This document shows positions 1 to 8,456 of a DNA stretch of 64,000 nt, piece by piece. The first letter of the stretch is position 1; the number at the start of each line of letters is the position of its first letter. This DNA comes from CBDFLD01 sp965249005 (lineage in GTDB: Bacteria > Acidobacteriota > UBA6911), in contig CBDFLD010000018.1 in the NCBI GenBank assembly GCA_965249005.1, positions 62,001-126,000 on the forward strand, in the 5' to 3' direction. The notes beneath the pieces were generated by a model that made no database searches, was not told the DNA's origin, and saw only the letters and a list, made by a program, of their open reading frames with translations. A program made the position numbers and the translations under genes.

Positions 1-143
1 GTTGTTTGGTGAAATGCTCAGGCGGATCTGGGCCTTGCCGCTGCCAAGCGGTTAGCCGCCCGGCTTGCAAGTCCGGAATTGGAATGCCATGGAAGGAGTG
101 TGGCGATGTGTCTGGAAAATCGCCCACGCAGGAGTGAGAAGGT

Positions 144-279
144 CTACTACCACGGCGACAACGGGTCATTGGGATGCGTTGACTGGATCCATGGTTGGTC
201 TGAGGCCGGGATTTTCTTGCTCCCATGGTGGCTCGAGACTATTATGTTGGGAACCGAGATCCAAATTGGAAATTCCGGT
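144..279 (+). repeat. 136-bp direct repeat, copy 1
   Basis: Bases 144-279 are identical, as far as I can read, to 1426-1561 at a constant offset of 1282. Sequence on both sides differs. No inverted ends or transposase accompany it. The second copy joins two unrelated gene fragments, so this segment marks a past duplication or recombination junction rather than a known element. Confidence 0.9.
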
Positions 280-387
280 CTACTCCCACCGACATCAAAT
301 ACCGATGAATCCCGAATCCGTCCCGACCTGCTTCGTAGCACGAGACGACCCGAGTCTTCGCAGGCAATCCAAATCGTTTCTTTCCAC

Positions 388-594
388 TTACTGCGTTAGC
401 CAGCACGCGAATATGAGGATGCTAGTCCCAGGTCGAAACCCGCTCTGGATCAGACGATGAATATTCAGGCTGACAATTGGGGCGTCTATATGAGTAAAAA
501 CAAGCTGCATCTCGGAAGTACGTCGCTCCTGAGATGCCATCCCCACAGCTTCTGATAGGAGGTCTTGTATCTTCTTGACAACGTCGCGGCAAAT
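388..594 (-). pseudogene. Unknown C-terminal coding remnant, copy 1
   Basis: On the minus strand this gives an open frame of about 68 codons ending in TAA at 388-390. Its last 31 or so residues (HIDAPIVSLNIHR through FACWLTQ) are identical to the end of the frame at 6317-6541. Upstream the two diverge in DNA but keep the same reading frame and a common protein pattern (LLSE, QER-TSE-Q). That pattern of divergence argues that this was a translated protein end. A stop at 595-597 and the lack of a start show that only the 3' end remains. I do not recognise the family. Confidence 0.45.
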
Positions 595-721
595 CTATCG
601 GATTGCTTCCGGCTGCGAACGGGTATCGCAACGGCAATGGTCCAGTATCCTATCGGGGAGCTGGTGACGGAACGGGTCCGGGCGATGGGAGTCCAGCCGT
701 TTTTCAAAACCTTCGAGCACG

Positions 722-877
722 ATGGGGTACGCGGTCCAAACCTGGCCACGGTATACAGCGAGAGGAGCCAAGTCCCGGGCCAGCTGGAACCGACGAGATG
801 CCCTCCTGTCCGTTGTCGTCATTGTCGCCATACTGGGGATCCTGGTGTATTTCTTTCCTTTGGGCGTGGGACAGTAA
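722..877 (+). CDS. Possible small single-pass membrane protein (51 aa)
   Basis: An ATG at 722 opens a 51-residue frame with a basic N-terminal half (many Arg and Lys) followed by one strongly hydrophobic segment at about residues 29-46 (LLSVVVIVAILGILVYFF), ending GVGQ. This is the shape of a single-pass inner-membrane peptide or of the tail of a degraded larger protein; the frame is open back to a stop at 665-667. No clear Shine-Dalgarno sequence precedes it and it lies in a decayed region, so whether it is expressed is uncertain. No family is recognised. Confidence 0.3.
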   Translation: MGYAVQTWPRYTARGAKSRASWNRRDALLSVVVIVAILGILVYFFPLGVGQ

Positions 878-986
878 GGAGCTTTCCGCCACCCGCTTAC
901 CGCTCTCGGAAAAACTTTCGACCTGGCCTACAAGAACTCGTAAACTACCACATTAGCGGGAGTCAAAAGCGGAAAGCGGAAAGCGG

Positions 987-1425
987 ATGGCGGAAAGCGG
1001 GTGTTACCTCCGCGAGTCGAACCACATCGACACACTGACGGCAGCCTATTTGGTCGTCACGGCACTTTTGATCCTGCTGTGGGGGCGTTCGATTCCCGGA
1101 TGGCCTCTTTATGTGGCGTTGCACCTATTGGTCGCCATCCTGGTTTCCTCGCTTCGTTTCACGTTCACCCGCTCGAAGCGTATTCCGTCATTCTTCCGGT
1201 TCTGGCGGGACTGGTACCCTTTCCTGGCTTTTCCACTCCTTTACAAGGAGGTCGAAATCCTGGCCGCCGCGTTTGGAGATTGGAGTTTGACCGGTCCCAT
1301 TCGGGCACTAGAGACGAGTCTGTTTGCGGGGCAACCGAGCATTTATCTCAGCGAATACTGGCCCTGGGTGCCACTGTCGGAGTACCTTCATTTTTGTTAC
1401 TTTTCCTACATCTTGATCATTCCCA
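987..1425 (+). pseudogene. 5' fragment of a PAP2-superfamily membrane phosphatase
   Basis: The first 146 codons match the N-terminal membrane half of PAP2-family proteins of the inositol-phosphoceramide-synthase-like type: hydrophobic segments at about residues 18-33 and 39-54, then a conserved-looking block with FPLLYKEVEIL and VPLSEYLHFCYFSYIL. The catalytic PAP2 motifs (KXXXXXXRP, PSGH, SRXXXXXHXXXD) should follow but are absent, because the frame runs into the 136-bp repeat at 1426 and then into an unrelated protein. The gene is therefore a 5' fragment and should be inactive. The start at 987 sits in an AGCGGAA-rich stretch and is uncertain. The family call rests on recognition of the N-terminal block alone. 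Confidence 0.6.
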
Positions 1426-1561
1426 CTACTACCACGGCGACAACGGGTCATTGGGATGCGTTGACTGGATCCATGGTTGGTCTGAGGCCGGGATTTTCTT
1501 GCTCCCATGGTGGCTCGAGACTATTATGTTGGGAACCGAGATCCAAATTGGAAATTCCGGT
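1426..1561 (+). repeat. 136-bp direct repeat, copy 2
   Basis: This copy is identical to 144-279. It forms the exact joint between the PAP2-like 5' fragment and the STN-like 3' fragment, and the reading frame happens to stay open across it. That makes a chimeric 409-codon frame (987-2216) which I do not regard as a natural protein. Confidence 0.9.
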
Positions 1562-2216
1562 TGAGGCCTTTCGAGTCAGCGACCAGAACATGTTTGGTGC
1601 TCTTCGTGCTCTTCGTTCGACGAATCCCTCAAGGATTCTCATTGGCTTTGAAAGCATACCGGCGCGTCGAGATGAAGAACAGTATCGCATCTCTCTTGAG
1701 CTCACGGACAAATCAGTCAAGTATGTCCTCCACCAACTAATACAAAGGGACCCCCGATACACATATGAGTTGACGGGCAGTCAACTCGTCAATATCTATC
1801 CCAAGAACGCCAAAGAGGACCCTGATGATCTGCTGAATATCCGCGTTGAAACCTTCGTGGTGGACGATGAGATGTGGCCCCATGACGCGGTGCACAGGAT
1901 TTCTATTTACGCCGCGGAACTCAGAGAGTTCTTGGCGAGAAAGAGAGGAGAGCATTTGGAGCGTTTGATGAAAGCTGGGGTAATGCCCCCTGGATCAGCC
2001 GGGGCGAGCATGTCCGGGAACGCGCCAAAGCCACGAATGACTTTGGAATTGAAAGACGTAACGGTTCGTGAAATCCTAAACTCCATTGCTCTTTATACGG
2101 CAGCTCATGCCAAGGAGATTCCCGGGGGAAATCCCGTTAGCTGGCATTATGACTTTATTCTCGATCCGCATGCTGACACCGGCTTGGGTGGGTACCCTCT
2201 GTGGAGTACGTTCTAG
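1562..2216 (+). pseudogene. 3' fragment of an STN-like exported protein
   Basis: About 218 codons, in frame with the upstream chimera, encode two stretches resembling the short N-terminal domains of secretins and TonB receptors. One is around ISLELTDKSVKYVLHQL followed by YTYELTGSQLVNIYP; the other is MTLELKDVTVREILNSIA. Between them is a charged segment (ELREFLARKRGEHLERLMK) and a Gly/Pro/Ser linker. There is no signal peptide because the 5' end is missing: the coding sequence is abutted by the 136-bp repeat. The family call is a resemblance in pattern only. It probably once encoded a periplasmic protein of unknown role. Confidence 0.4.
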
Positions 2217-2429
2217 TAGGATTTAGCTGGGTCGGGAATTGTGCGACTGAGTGGCAACCGTTGGCCGCCCGTCGGTGCCTCTGCAACCACTTGATTCTTG
2301 AGAGGCTCTCACTTTCTATCAACGCAAAGGATTCGTGTAGAGGAAAAGTTCTGATCACGGCTCAACATCCCTTTGTTTCAAACGAGTTAAAACGATCGTG
2401 GAGCCCGATGCCCTTCCGGCCGAAGCACG
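2217..2429. other. Short unassigned gap in the decayed region
   Basis: I see no gene, strong hairpin or promoter between the STN-like fragment and the reverse-strand hypothetical gene that follows. Confidence 0.4.
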
Positions 2430-2867
2430 TCATCCTTTGACGGACTCGCCATAGATGTCGTCGATGACGGACGATCGATCAAAGACCGGCCCAGCGGCGT
2501 GCTTGTGTTTAAAATACAGCTCCATCTTCCGCAACTCCGTCTTGAGACGCCCAAGGTAGTCACGCAACACACCAGACACCTTCTTTGCCTCGGCCTGATC
2601 GTTGCGCTCGACGGCATCATTGAACGAGCGGTCAGCCGTGCGGTTTGCCGCAGCCATGAGCGTGCGGTATCGACGATGAGCCGATGCCGCATCACGCGGG
2701 TAGTTGTCGTGGTTGATCTGGATGCCATGCTCGGTCCAGGCAGCCACGTCGATTGAGGCATGCCGCATCTCAGCCACGAGCGTCACTATGTAAGCGTAGG
2801 CGTTCCGTAGACCGTCGTCGGCTCGTGTCTTATCGGTCAAATCTGATTGTTTGATCGCATCCAGCAC
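2430..2867 (-). CDS. Hypothetical alpha-helical protein, probably 5'-truncated
   Basis: A 145-codon minus-strand frame starts at a GTG and encodes a soluble, charged, mostly helical protein (DNA read gives blocks such as NAYAYIVTLVAEMRHAS and SGVLRDYLGRLKTELRKMELYF). No catalytic motif, signal peptide or membrane segment is visible. The frame continues upstream of the GTG for a few codons until the joint with the MBOAT fragment near 2880, so the true N-terminus may have been lost in the same rearrangement. Family and function are not recognised. Residue composition looks like a real protein, but its position among fragments lowers the chance that it is expressed. Confidence 0.4.
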   Translation of the reverse strand: MLDAIKQSDLTDKTRADDGLRNAYAYIVTLVAEMRHASIDVAAWTEHGIQINHDNYPRDAASAHRRYRTLMAAANRTADRSFNDAVERNDQAEAKKVSGVLRDYLGRLKTELRKMELYFKHKHAAGPVFDRSSVIDDIYGESVKG

Positions 2868-2881
2868 GTCGTCGATCCCAT

Positions 2882-3928
2882 CTTAGTTATTCTATTGACG
2901 TTTACAGGGGCAGAAAGGAACCCGAAACGCATCTGGGAATATTTGCCCTTTACGTAGCCTTCTTTCCCCAGCTTGTCGCTGGACCGATCGAGCGTTCCCA
3001 CCGATTGCTGCACCAGTTCTATCAAAAGCACAGCTTCGATCACAAGCGCGTTTCAGATGGGTTAAAGCTAATGGCCTGGGGGCTGTTCAAAAAGGTCGTC
3101 ATTGCCGATAGATTAGCCATCGTCGTAAACAATGTATATAACGACCCCACAGACTACGCGGGCGTTCCCTTGCTCGTAGCAACCTACTTTTTTGCGTTCC
3201 AGATTTATTGCGATTTTTCCGGTTATTCTGATATCGCTATCGGTGCAGCACAAATCATGGGGTTTGACCTGATGGGAAATTTCACACAACCTTACTTTTC
3301 CCGCTCCATTCCGGAATTTTGGCGACGTTGGCATATCTCTCTGTCTACCTGGTTTAAAGACTACCTCTATATCCCACTGGGCGGCAATCGGGTATCGCAA
3401 CCGCGCGTCTACTTGAACCTCATGCTCGTTTTCGTCATCAGCGGTCTCTGGCACGGCGCAAATTGGACCTTTCTAATTTGGGGCGCCCTGCACGGGTCCT
3501 ACATTCTCGTTACCCTTTGGACCACCGATCTACGTCGAAAGGCTGAAGATTTACTAGGGCTAACGCGACTTCCCATCCTTCTTGCCGGACTAGAAATCTT
3601 TATCACCTTCCACCTCGTCACCTTCGCCTGGATATTTTTCCGAGCCAACTCCCTTTCAGATGCGCTCTATATTATAACCCATCTATTTCATGGACTTCGA
3701 CTAACCGGTACCGGCACGGGCGCCGGGCCATATGACCTTTCTATTGCTCTTTTAGCAATCTTATTACTAGAAATCGTACACGTCTTGCAACGTCAAAAAG
3801 GGAGTCTCCGACAGCTTATTGCGATCCAACCCATCTGGCTTAGATGGACTGCATACTACAGCCTTACAATTAGCATTGTGATTTTTGGCAAGTTTGGGTT
3901 CAATGAGTTTATTTATTTCCAATTCTAA
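2882..3928 (+). pseudogene. MBOAT (AlgI-like) O-acyltransferase missing its N-terminus
   Basis: The frame begins mid-protein at the family block YSIDVYRG (2888) and runs 348 codons to TAA. It keeps the MBOAT landmarks: FFPQLVAGPIER, FCDFSGYSDIAIGAAQ-type block (here YCDFSGYSDIAIGAAQ), PEFWRRWHISLSTWFKDYLY, and the catalytic-histidine region VISGLWHGANWTFLIWG, plus several hydrophobic segments to the C-terminus. Full-length AlgI/PatB proteins are about 450-500 residues, so roughly the first 110-130 residues are missing, cut at about 2880. An internal ATG at 3005 exists but would remove conserved sequence. In intact systems this protein acetylates exopolysaccharide together with an SGNH-type partner, and such a gene lies 57 bp downstream. 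The pair looks lower in GC than the flanking DNA, which hints at transfer. Confidence 0.7.
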
Positions 3929-3985
3929 ACCCAACCACCGTCTCGGCATCCCGGATACCTTACCGACAACAATATTGAACTCATA

Positions 3986-5017
3986 ATGAGAACATTTACT
4001 GTTAAGTACACACTATTTCTCTTGGGTCTCTTCATAGGTGTCCACGCCCTAGCTTACATCGCGGATAGTATCGACCCTGACGATAGCAAACGGTTCCTGG
4101 AACGGGAGCGGCTTCAGTGGGAGCAGATCCTAAAACGGTCTCAAGAAACCAAAGCACTGGCAATTGGCAACTCCCACACCGACGCAATAAATCTGCCGGC
4201 TCTCGGTTACGATGAGGGCGTTAAGTTCACTCGCGGCGATAACGATTTGATTGAGATACAATATGAGATTGAGACTCTCGTTCCCACAATGCCGCATCTG
4301 GACACCGTCTTTATTCCCATTTCCTATTTTCTCTTTCACCAGAATAACATAGCCTCGGAGGAGGTCGAGATACGCCGGGCCCATCTTTATAGTGTCATGC
4401 CATCCTGGCGATTCCTCAGCGGAGACTTCGAGAATCTGTTGATAGGCAAAAGCCAAACGCTTTTCCCGGTATCAAGCGTTGTTAGGGAAGATAATTGGAG
4501 GCGTATTGTTCATGCACTCCTAGGTGGAACCCAAAAACAGTCCAAACTGACCGTCGGATTGGCAGAAGACGATTGCAGTCACATGATGTTAAATGATTTG
4601 GTAGAAAATGCCAGAAGGAATCGTGTGGCCCGGCAAGTGCGGCTGACAACTGAAATGGAAACCAATCATCCCAACGTGGCCGGCGATACGTTTCGGGCGT
4701 TGACAGAAACCATTCAATATCTTCAAGAGGAGAGTATTCGACTAGTATTGTTTACCCCACCCTATTCTTTTCCTTACACTCAACGTTATCAATCGGTTGA
4801 TTCCGCCACGATTGCCCAGATGAAGCAAAATATGAGCTACTTACAGGAGCAATATGGCGTTGAGTACTACGATTGTTCAGCGGATCCTGAGATTAGCACC
4901 AACCACCAGCTGTTCGTCGACCCTGATCATCTTAATGGCTGCGGGGCTAAATTGTTCTCAGCGAAATTGGGTCAGGCTATGGCAGAAAATGCTTCGGTTA
5001 TTGCTGAACAGGGTTGA
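3986..5017 (+). CDS. SGNH-hydrolase-like protein paired with the MBOAT gene
   Basis: This 343-residue protein has an N-terminal membrane anchor or uncleaved signal (about residues 8-26, LFLLGLFIGVHALAYI). It then has an SGNH-like block I, LAIGNSHTDAIN (about residue 58), where the Ser follows Gly-Asn, and a C-terminal block V, FVDPDHLNGCGAKLF, supplying the Asp-x-x-His pair. The fold therefore fits the periplasmic acetyltransferase/esterase partners (AlgX/AlgJ- or DUF1574-like) of MBOAT proteins, which move acetyl groups onto polysaccharide. It lies directly after the MBOAT remnant on the same strand and was probably co-transcribed with it. The gene looks intact, but with the truncated partner the pathway is likely non-functional here. 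The exact substrate cannot be told. Confidence 0.65.
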   Translation: MRTFTVKYTLFLLGLFIGVHALAYIADSIDPDDSKRFLERERLQWEQILKRSQETKALAIGNSHTDAINLPALGYDEGVKFTRGDNDLIEIQYEIETLVPTMPHLDTVFIPISYFLFHQNNIASEEVEIRRAHLYSVMPSWRFLSGDFENLLIGKSQTLFPVSSVVREDNWRRIVHALLGGTQKQSKLTVGLAEDDCSHMMLNDLVENARRNRVARQVRLTTEMETNHPNVAGDTFRALTETIQYLQEESIRLVLFTPPYSFPYTQRYQSVDSATIAQMKQNMSYLQEQYGVEYYDCSADPEISTNHQLFVDPDHLNGCGAKLFSAKLGQAMAENASVIAEQG

Positions 5018-5169
5018 ACTGGACCATCAAACGCGAGTTGGCCGGCATTTTTGGTTTCTTTCGAAAACGGATAGAAGATATGGATGCCCCCCTCTTGACC
5101 CGATGGCTCCCATCCAAGATGGATACCTCAAGTGGCAGATAGGCCACTGACACAAGAAAGGAGGCGTCC

Positions 5170-6159
5170 ATGATTCAGAATATAGTTGGTGGCGTGCAGT
5201 TGAAGCTTTGCTACGAAGCGTCGTATGTGGGTTTCTCGCTACAGCATGATCTGAAGGATCAAGGCTATGACTGTGAGGTGGTGGCACCGTCAAGTATTCC
5301 GCGACGAGGTGGAAAATCGGTTAAGACCGACCGTATCGATGCGACAGAACTGGCGGAGTTTTACGCGAACGGATTGTTGACGGTCGTGGTGGCACCGGAT
5401 GCGGAACTTGAAGCAGATCGAGATTTGTTGCGGTCCAGGCAACAGTTGATACAGCAGCAAGGAGCACTGCGAAAGCACATCCAGTCATTGCTCCGCCGCA
5501 ACGGTTCTCACTACAAGGCCGAGACCCAACGCAGAACTCACTGGCAGAAAGACCACTGGGGTTGGTTGGAGAAAACGGTTCATGAGTGTTCCGGAAGCCT
5601 GAAAGTGAATTTGTCGTTGCTGCTGCGCCAACTGAAAAGTCTGGACGATATTTTAGTTGCGTACGGAGAGGAAGTTGAAGAGCTGGCTGTGGCACCCAGG
5701 TATCGAGAGCCGGTCAAGACGCTGCGCTGACCTGCTACAAGGGCATCAAACATCTGTTTGCGCTGACGATGATCACCGAGATCGGCGATGTGAAGCGTTT
5801 CGCCCACCCGCGCGACAGCTGGTTTCCTGGGTTGGCATGGATATTCGAGAATCCGCATCAGGCGGCAAATCGAACCGTTTTGGCATAACGAGACAAGGCA
5901 ATCGTTATCTGCGCACGGCATTCATTGAGGCAAATCAGCGCGGCTATCGATCCACCAGACTGGGCAGGGACATCAAGGCCAGGCGCGCGGATACGGCGCC
6001 GGAGTACATCGCATTGCAGACCGCTGTTTGCGTCGGTTGAGCAAAAAAGGGAATCGGTTGCTGTTGGCGGGCAAGCATGTGAACAAAGTGAAAGTGGCGT
6101 GTGCTCGAGAGATGGTGGGCTTTGTCTGGGAATCACTGAACCGAGCGGCAGCTGCCTAG
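5170..6159 (+). pseudogene. Decayed IS110-family transposase (several frameshifts)
   Basis: Three reading frames together reconstruct most of an IS110-type DEDD transposase. Bases 5170-5730 encode the part with VVAPSSIPRR, VKTDRIDATELAEF and the helical middle. About 5731-5810, in another frame, encode the Tnp_IS116 block with KGIKHLFALTMITEIGD and KRFAHPR. About 5819-6000, in a third frame, give the block with SASGGKSNRFGITRQGNRYL. A last piece (LAGKHVNKVKVACAREMVGF) ends at TAG 6157-6159. The N-terminal catalytic Asp block is also absent. At least three frameshifts are needed to join the pieces, so the gene is dead. A good ribosome binding site (AAAGGAGG) still stands before 5170. Confidence 0.75.
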
Positions 6160-6316
6160 AGAGTACGGATATTGTTTGTTGGTCTGAATACTTTGGGTTG
6201 ATCTGGAGGGTAAGACAGAGATTGGGAAGTCCACGTGTCCTTCCGTAGAGAAACGGGCTGCGAGTCAGCGCGAAGCACCTGGGGATAGGTTGTGGTAACC
6301 CCAAAACGGACAGATC

Positions 6317-6541
6317 TTACTGCGTTAGCCAGCACGCGAATATGAGGATGCTAGTCCCAGGTCGAAACCCGCTCTGGATCAAACGATGAATATTCAGGCT
6401 GACAATTGGGGCGTCTATATGAGGAAGGACAATCTGCACTTCTGAAGTGGGTCGCTCCTGCCATACATTCCCTTGGACTTCTGATAGCAGGTGTATGTCT
6501 CCTTCGATAGAGTCCTCGGCACGAATCCAGCTGTCGCCTCT
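6317..6541 (-). pseudogene. Unknown C-terminal coding remnant, copy 2
   Basis: Minus-strand frame ending in TAA at 6317-6319, homologous to 388-594: DNA is identical for about 93 bases at the 3' end and then diverges, while the protein pattern persists (GDIHLLSEVQGNVWQERPTSE against DLLSEAVGMASQERRTSE). The 5' side is cut by the left end of the IS5-family element at about 6542, so this copy was probably truncated by that insertion. The protein family is unknown to me. Confidence 0.45.
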
Positions 6542-6542
6542 T

Positions 6543-7880
6543 AACAGGCTGATGAAAAATCCGGTTTTGTGCCGAGATTGTTTCCAAACATGAACTTCGG
6601 GATCGATTGGCTCTATTTTGGCAGGGGATATGAGGGTCTGGATTGGCACGGCGCATGCGTTAGGCCGCTCATCAAATGCTCGGACGAAGTCCACCCTGCT
6701 CCAATCACGGCTTTGCCTCCATCAGGTTTCTCATCCGGACAAGGTTGTAGGCAGCCACTCCGAAAGTGAACATCCAGCCGACACGGTCCACACCGCGATG
6801 TCTTGTCTTACGCAACATACCCACAGTTTTCAGCCAACCAAAGATCTCCTCAACCCGCTTGCGTTTTCTCTGACTGACGGCGTAGCCCGGATGGCGGGTC
6901 GTTCTCTCGTCAATGGCGCTCCTACGGTTTTTGTTATTCTGCGCCACGTGTGGAGTCACCTTGCGACGTCGACTCTCTCTGATAAATGCTTTCGTGTCGT
7001 AGGCCTTGTCCGCACCTACGGTAATTTGATCTCTGCTAGGCAGCTCTTCAAGCATATCCAGCGCAGCGTCCCGTTCTGCTGTTCCCGTTGCCCGCGTGAC
7101 CCGCACATTCACCGCAAGACCGTTTCGGTTTTCCATCGTGACGTGACCCAGATAGCACAACTTCGACTGCTGGCCTTTGGCCTTTTTGTACAGACGGGCA
7201 TCTGGATCCGTCGTCGACTGATGCGTATCATTCGATCTCTTCTCACCCTTGAAATCCACCGTTGGATTTCCAGAACCATCCGTCGGCTTGCTGGGGCGGC
7301 TACCTTTCTTCTTGAAGCTCTTCTGTCCTGCCCATGCCTCTACCAGGGTCCCATCCACTGTAAAATGCTCGTCCGACAGGATGCTCTGAGCACGGGCGTG
7401 GCAAAGGACGCGTTCAAAGAAGGCCCTGGCGATGTCTCCCTCCAGAAGTCGGTCCCGATTCTTGCTGAAGACGGTCGCGTCCCAGATCGGATCATCCATG
7501 CTCAAACCAACGAACCAACGGTACAGAAGATTGTAGTCCAACTGCTCCATGAGCATCCGTTCGCTCCGGACCGAGTACAAGACCTGAAGCAACAAGGCTC
7601 GGAGCAACTTCTCCGGAGCCACCGAAGGACGGCCGACTTTTGCGTAAAGAACCTCGAATCGAGGCGACAGTTCTTGCAGAATGACATCGACCATGGTTCG
7701 AATGGATCTCAGCGGGTGTTCGTTCGGCACTCGTTTCTCGGCCGAGATGTAGCTGAACATCCCGTCTTGCTTTTCGTCCGGTCCGCGCATCGGTTTCTCC
7801 TCGAAGGAATCATCAATAAGAGGGTTCATATTGATGATGCACGAAAACCGATTTAGTTGGAGTTTTTCAGCATCCTGTTT
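6543..7880 (-). mobile_element. IS5-family insertion sequence, about 1.34 kb
   Basis: The element carries one transposase on the minus strand and has imperfect inverted ends. The left end reads AACAGGCTGATGAAAAAT from 6543; the right end, read on the minus strand from 7880, gives AAACAGGATGCTGAAAAAC. After these outer matches both ends share a second block GGTTTT(C)GTGC. I could not see a clean target duplication: TTAA-like sequence flanks both sides but not at matching distances, so the outer limits are good to a few bases only. It separates the unknown coding remnant on the left from a repeat copy on the right. Confidence 0.75.
6705..7790 (-). CDS. IS5-family DDE transposase (361 aa)
   Basis: It catalyses cut-and-paste movement of the surrounding element. 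The N-terminal DUF772-like domain contains GRPSVAPEKLLRALLLQVLY and RWFVGLSMDDPIWDATVFSK. The DDE core shows the first Asp in FTVDGTLVEAWA, the second in VGADKAYDTKAF and the Glu in KRVEEIFGWLKTVG, in the usual order and spacing. The start at 7790 is chosen because GAGGAG lies six bases upstream; an in-frame ATG at 7829 would add 13 residues but has no such site and would begin almost inside the inverted end. The frame is uninterrupted, so it may be active. It is unrelated in sequence to the IS110 and IS256 genes nearby. Confidence 0.85.
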   Translation of the reverse strand: MRGPDEKQDGMFSYISAEKRVPNEHPLRSIRTMVDVILQELSPRFEVLYAKVGRPSVAPEKLLRALLLQVLYSVRSERMLMEQLDYNLLYRWFVGLSMDDPIWDATVFSKNRDRLLEGDIARAFFERVLCHARAQSILSDEHFTVDGTLVEAWAGQKSFKKKGSRPSKPTDGSGNPTVDFKGEKRSNDTHQSTTDPDARLYKKAKGQQSKLCYLGHVTMENRNGLAVNVRVTRATGTAERDAALDMLEELPSRDQITVGADKAYDTKAFIRESRRRKVTPHVAQNNKNRRSAIDERTTRHPGYAVSQRKRKRVEEIFGWLKTVGMLRKTRHRGVDRVGWMFTFGVAAYNLVRMRNLMEAKP

Positions 7881-7884
7881 TAAG

Positions 7885-8010
7885 GAAACAGCTCGCGGAT
7901 CTAGTTATATGTGTATCATTTAACGAAACTGCAAAAATCGTATTGTGCTGGTCGACTGGGGCTGTTTCCGTTCCAGTGACCAGCGCGGCACGCGCTGGTC
8001 GGACGCTGGG
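7885..8010 (+). repeat. Hairpin repeat family, diverged copy
   Basis: This is a diverged copy of the 141-bp unit tandemly repeated at 14051-14392, in the same orientation. It keeps the block GCTCGCGGATCT, the TTATATGTGTA block and the hairpin core at 7978-8000 (GACCAGCGCG, loop GCA, CGCGCTGGTC), followed by GGACGCTG. The stem differs from the array stem by a compensated G-C to A-T pair. It directly abuts the right end of the IS5-family element. Confidence 0.7.
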
Positions 8011-8456
8011 TTCTGCCGCGTAAGATGCGCAGCGGCTCCCGAAGCTCGTCAGCCGTTTGCGCATCCATCTGTAATCGCCCTGCTTCTTCGTGAACATGGG
8101 CAAGCATGTAGGTAGTTGTTTGTAATCTCTGCCTCGTTCGCCTTCGTATATCGGAGGACAGTGCGGTCTGGAATTCCAATTTGCTTTGGTGATGGCTAAG
8201 GCCCTGGCCTTCAGACAAGAGTTCTACTATCTTGTTTACTCTTCTTCGGTTCGTTTTCGTGGCAATGTTCTGCTCCTTGTTCAAGAAATGGACGACCAAA
8301 CGGGTACGGTTGGGCGATCTGTGGCCCTAAAGAAAAGCGGTTGCGAATGGTTGCGAAAGTTGCGATAGAATGCTGCCATATGCTGCTACTTGGCGCCGTA
8401 AACCCTGTAAATCCTTTTGCCTCAACGTCCCCTCCTTCCTCGGATAGGAAGGAATC
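8011..8456. other. Intergenic region upstream of the DASS transporter
   Basis: I see no intact gene. A minus-strand frame of 127 codons crosses this stretch and also the hairpin repeat, so I do not credit it. Just before the transporter, TTGCGA at 8341 and TAGAAT at 8366 could form a weak promoter, but their spacing of 19 bases is long. A GGAAGGAATC stretch shortly upstream of 8457 can serve as ribosome binding site. Confidence 0.4.

Larger units (their letters stand above)
1..721. other. Gene-poor mosaic at the window edge
   Basis: No intact gene is convincing here. The stretch contains one copy of a 136-bp direct repeat (144-279) and a short reverse-strand coding remnant (388-594), both with a second copy elsewhere in the window. 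Other open frames are short, overlap in several frames and show no motif, ribosome binding site or consistent composition. I read it as debris of earlier insertions and deletions. The first 143 bases show nothing I can name. Confidence 0.5.

Noticed and set aside
987..2216. One 409-residue gene
   Set aside because: The N-terminal part fits PAP2 proteins and the C-terminal part a different exported family; the joint is exactly a 136-bp repeat, so it is a chimera of fragments.
7916..8299. A 127-codon minus-strand gene
   Set aside because: The frame runs through the hairpin repeat, which occurs elsewhere in other contexts, and shows no motif or ribosome site.
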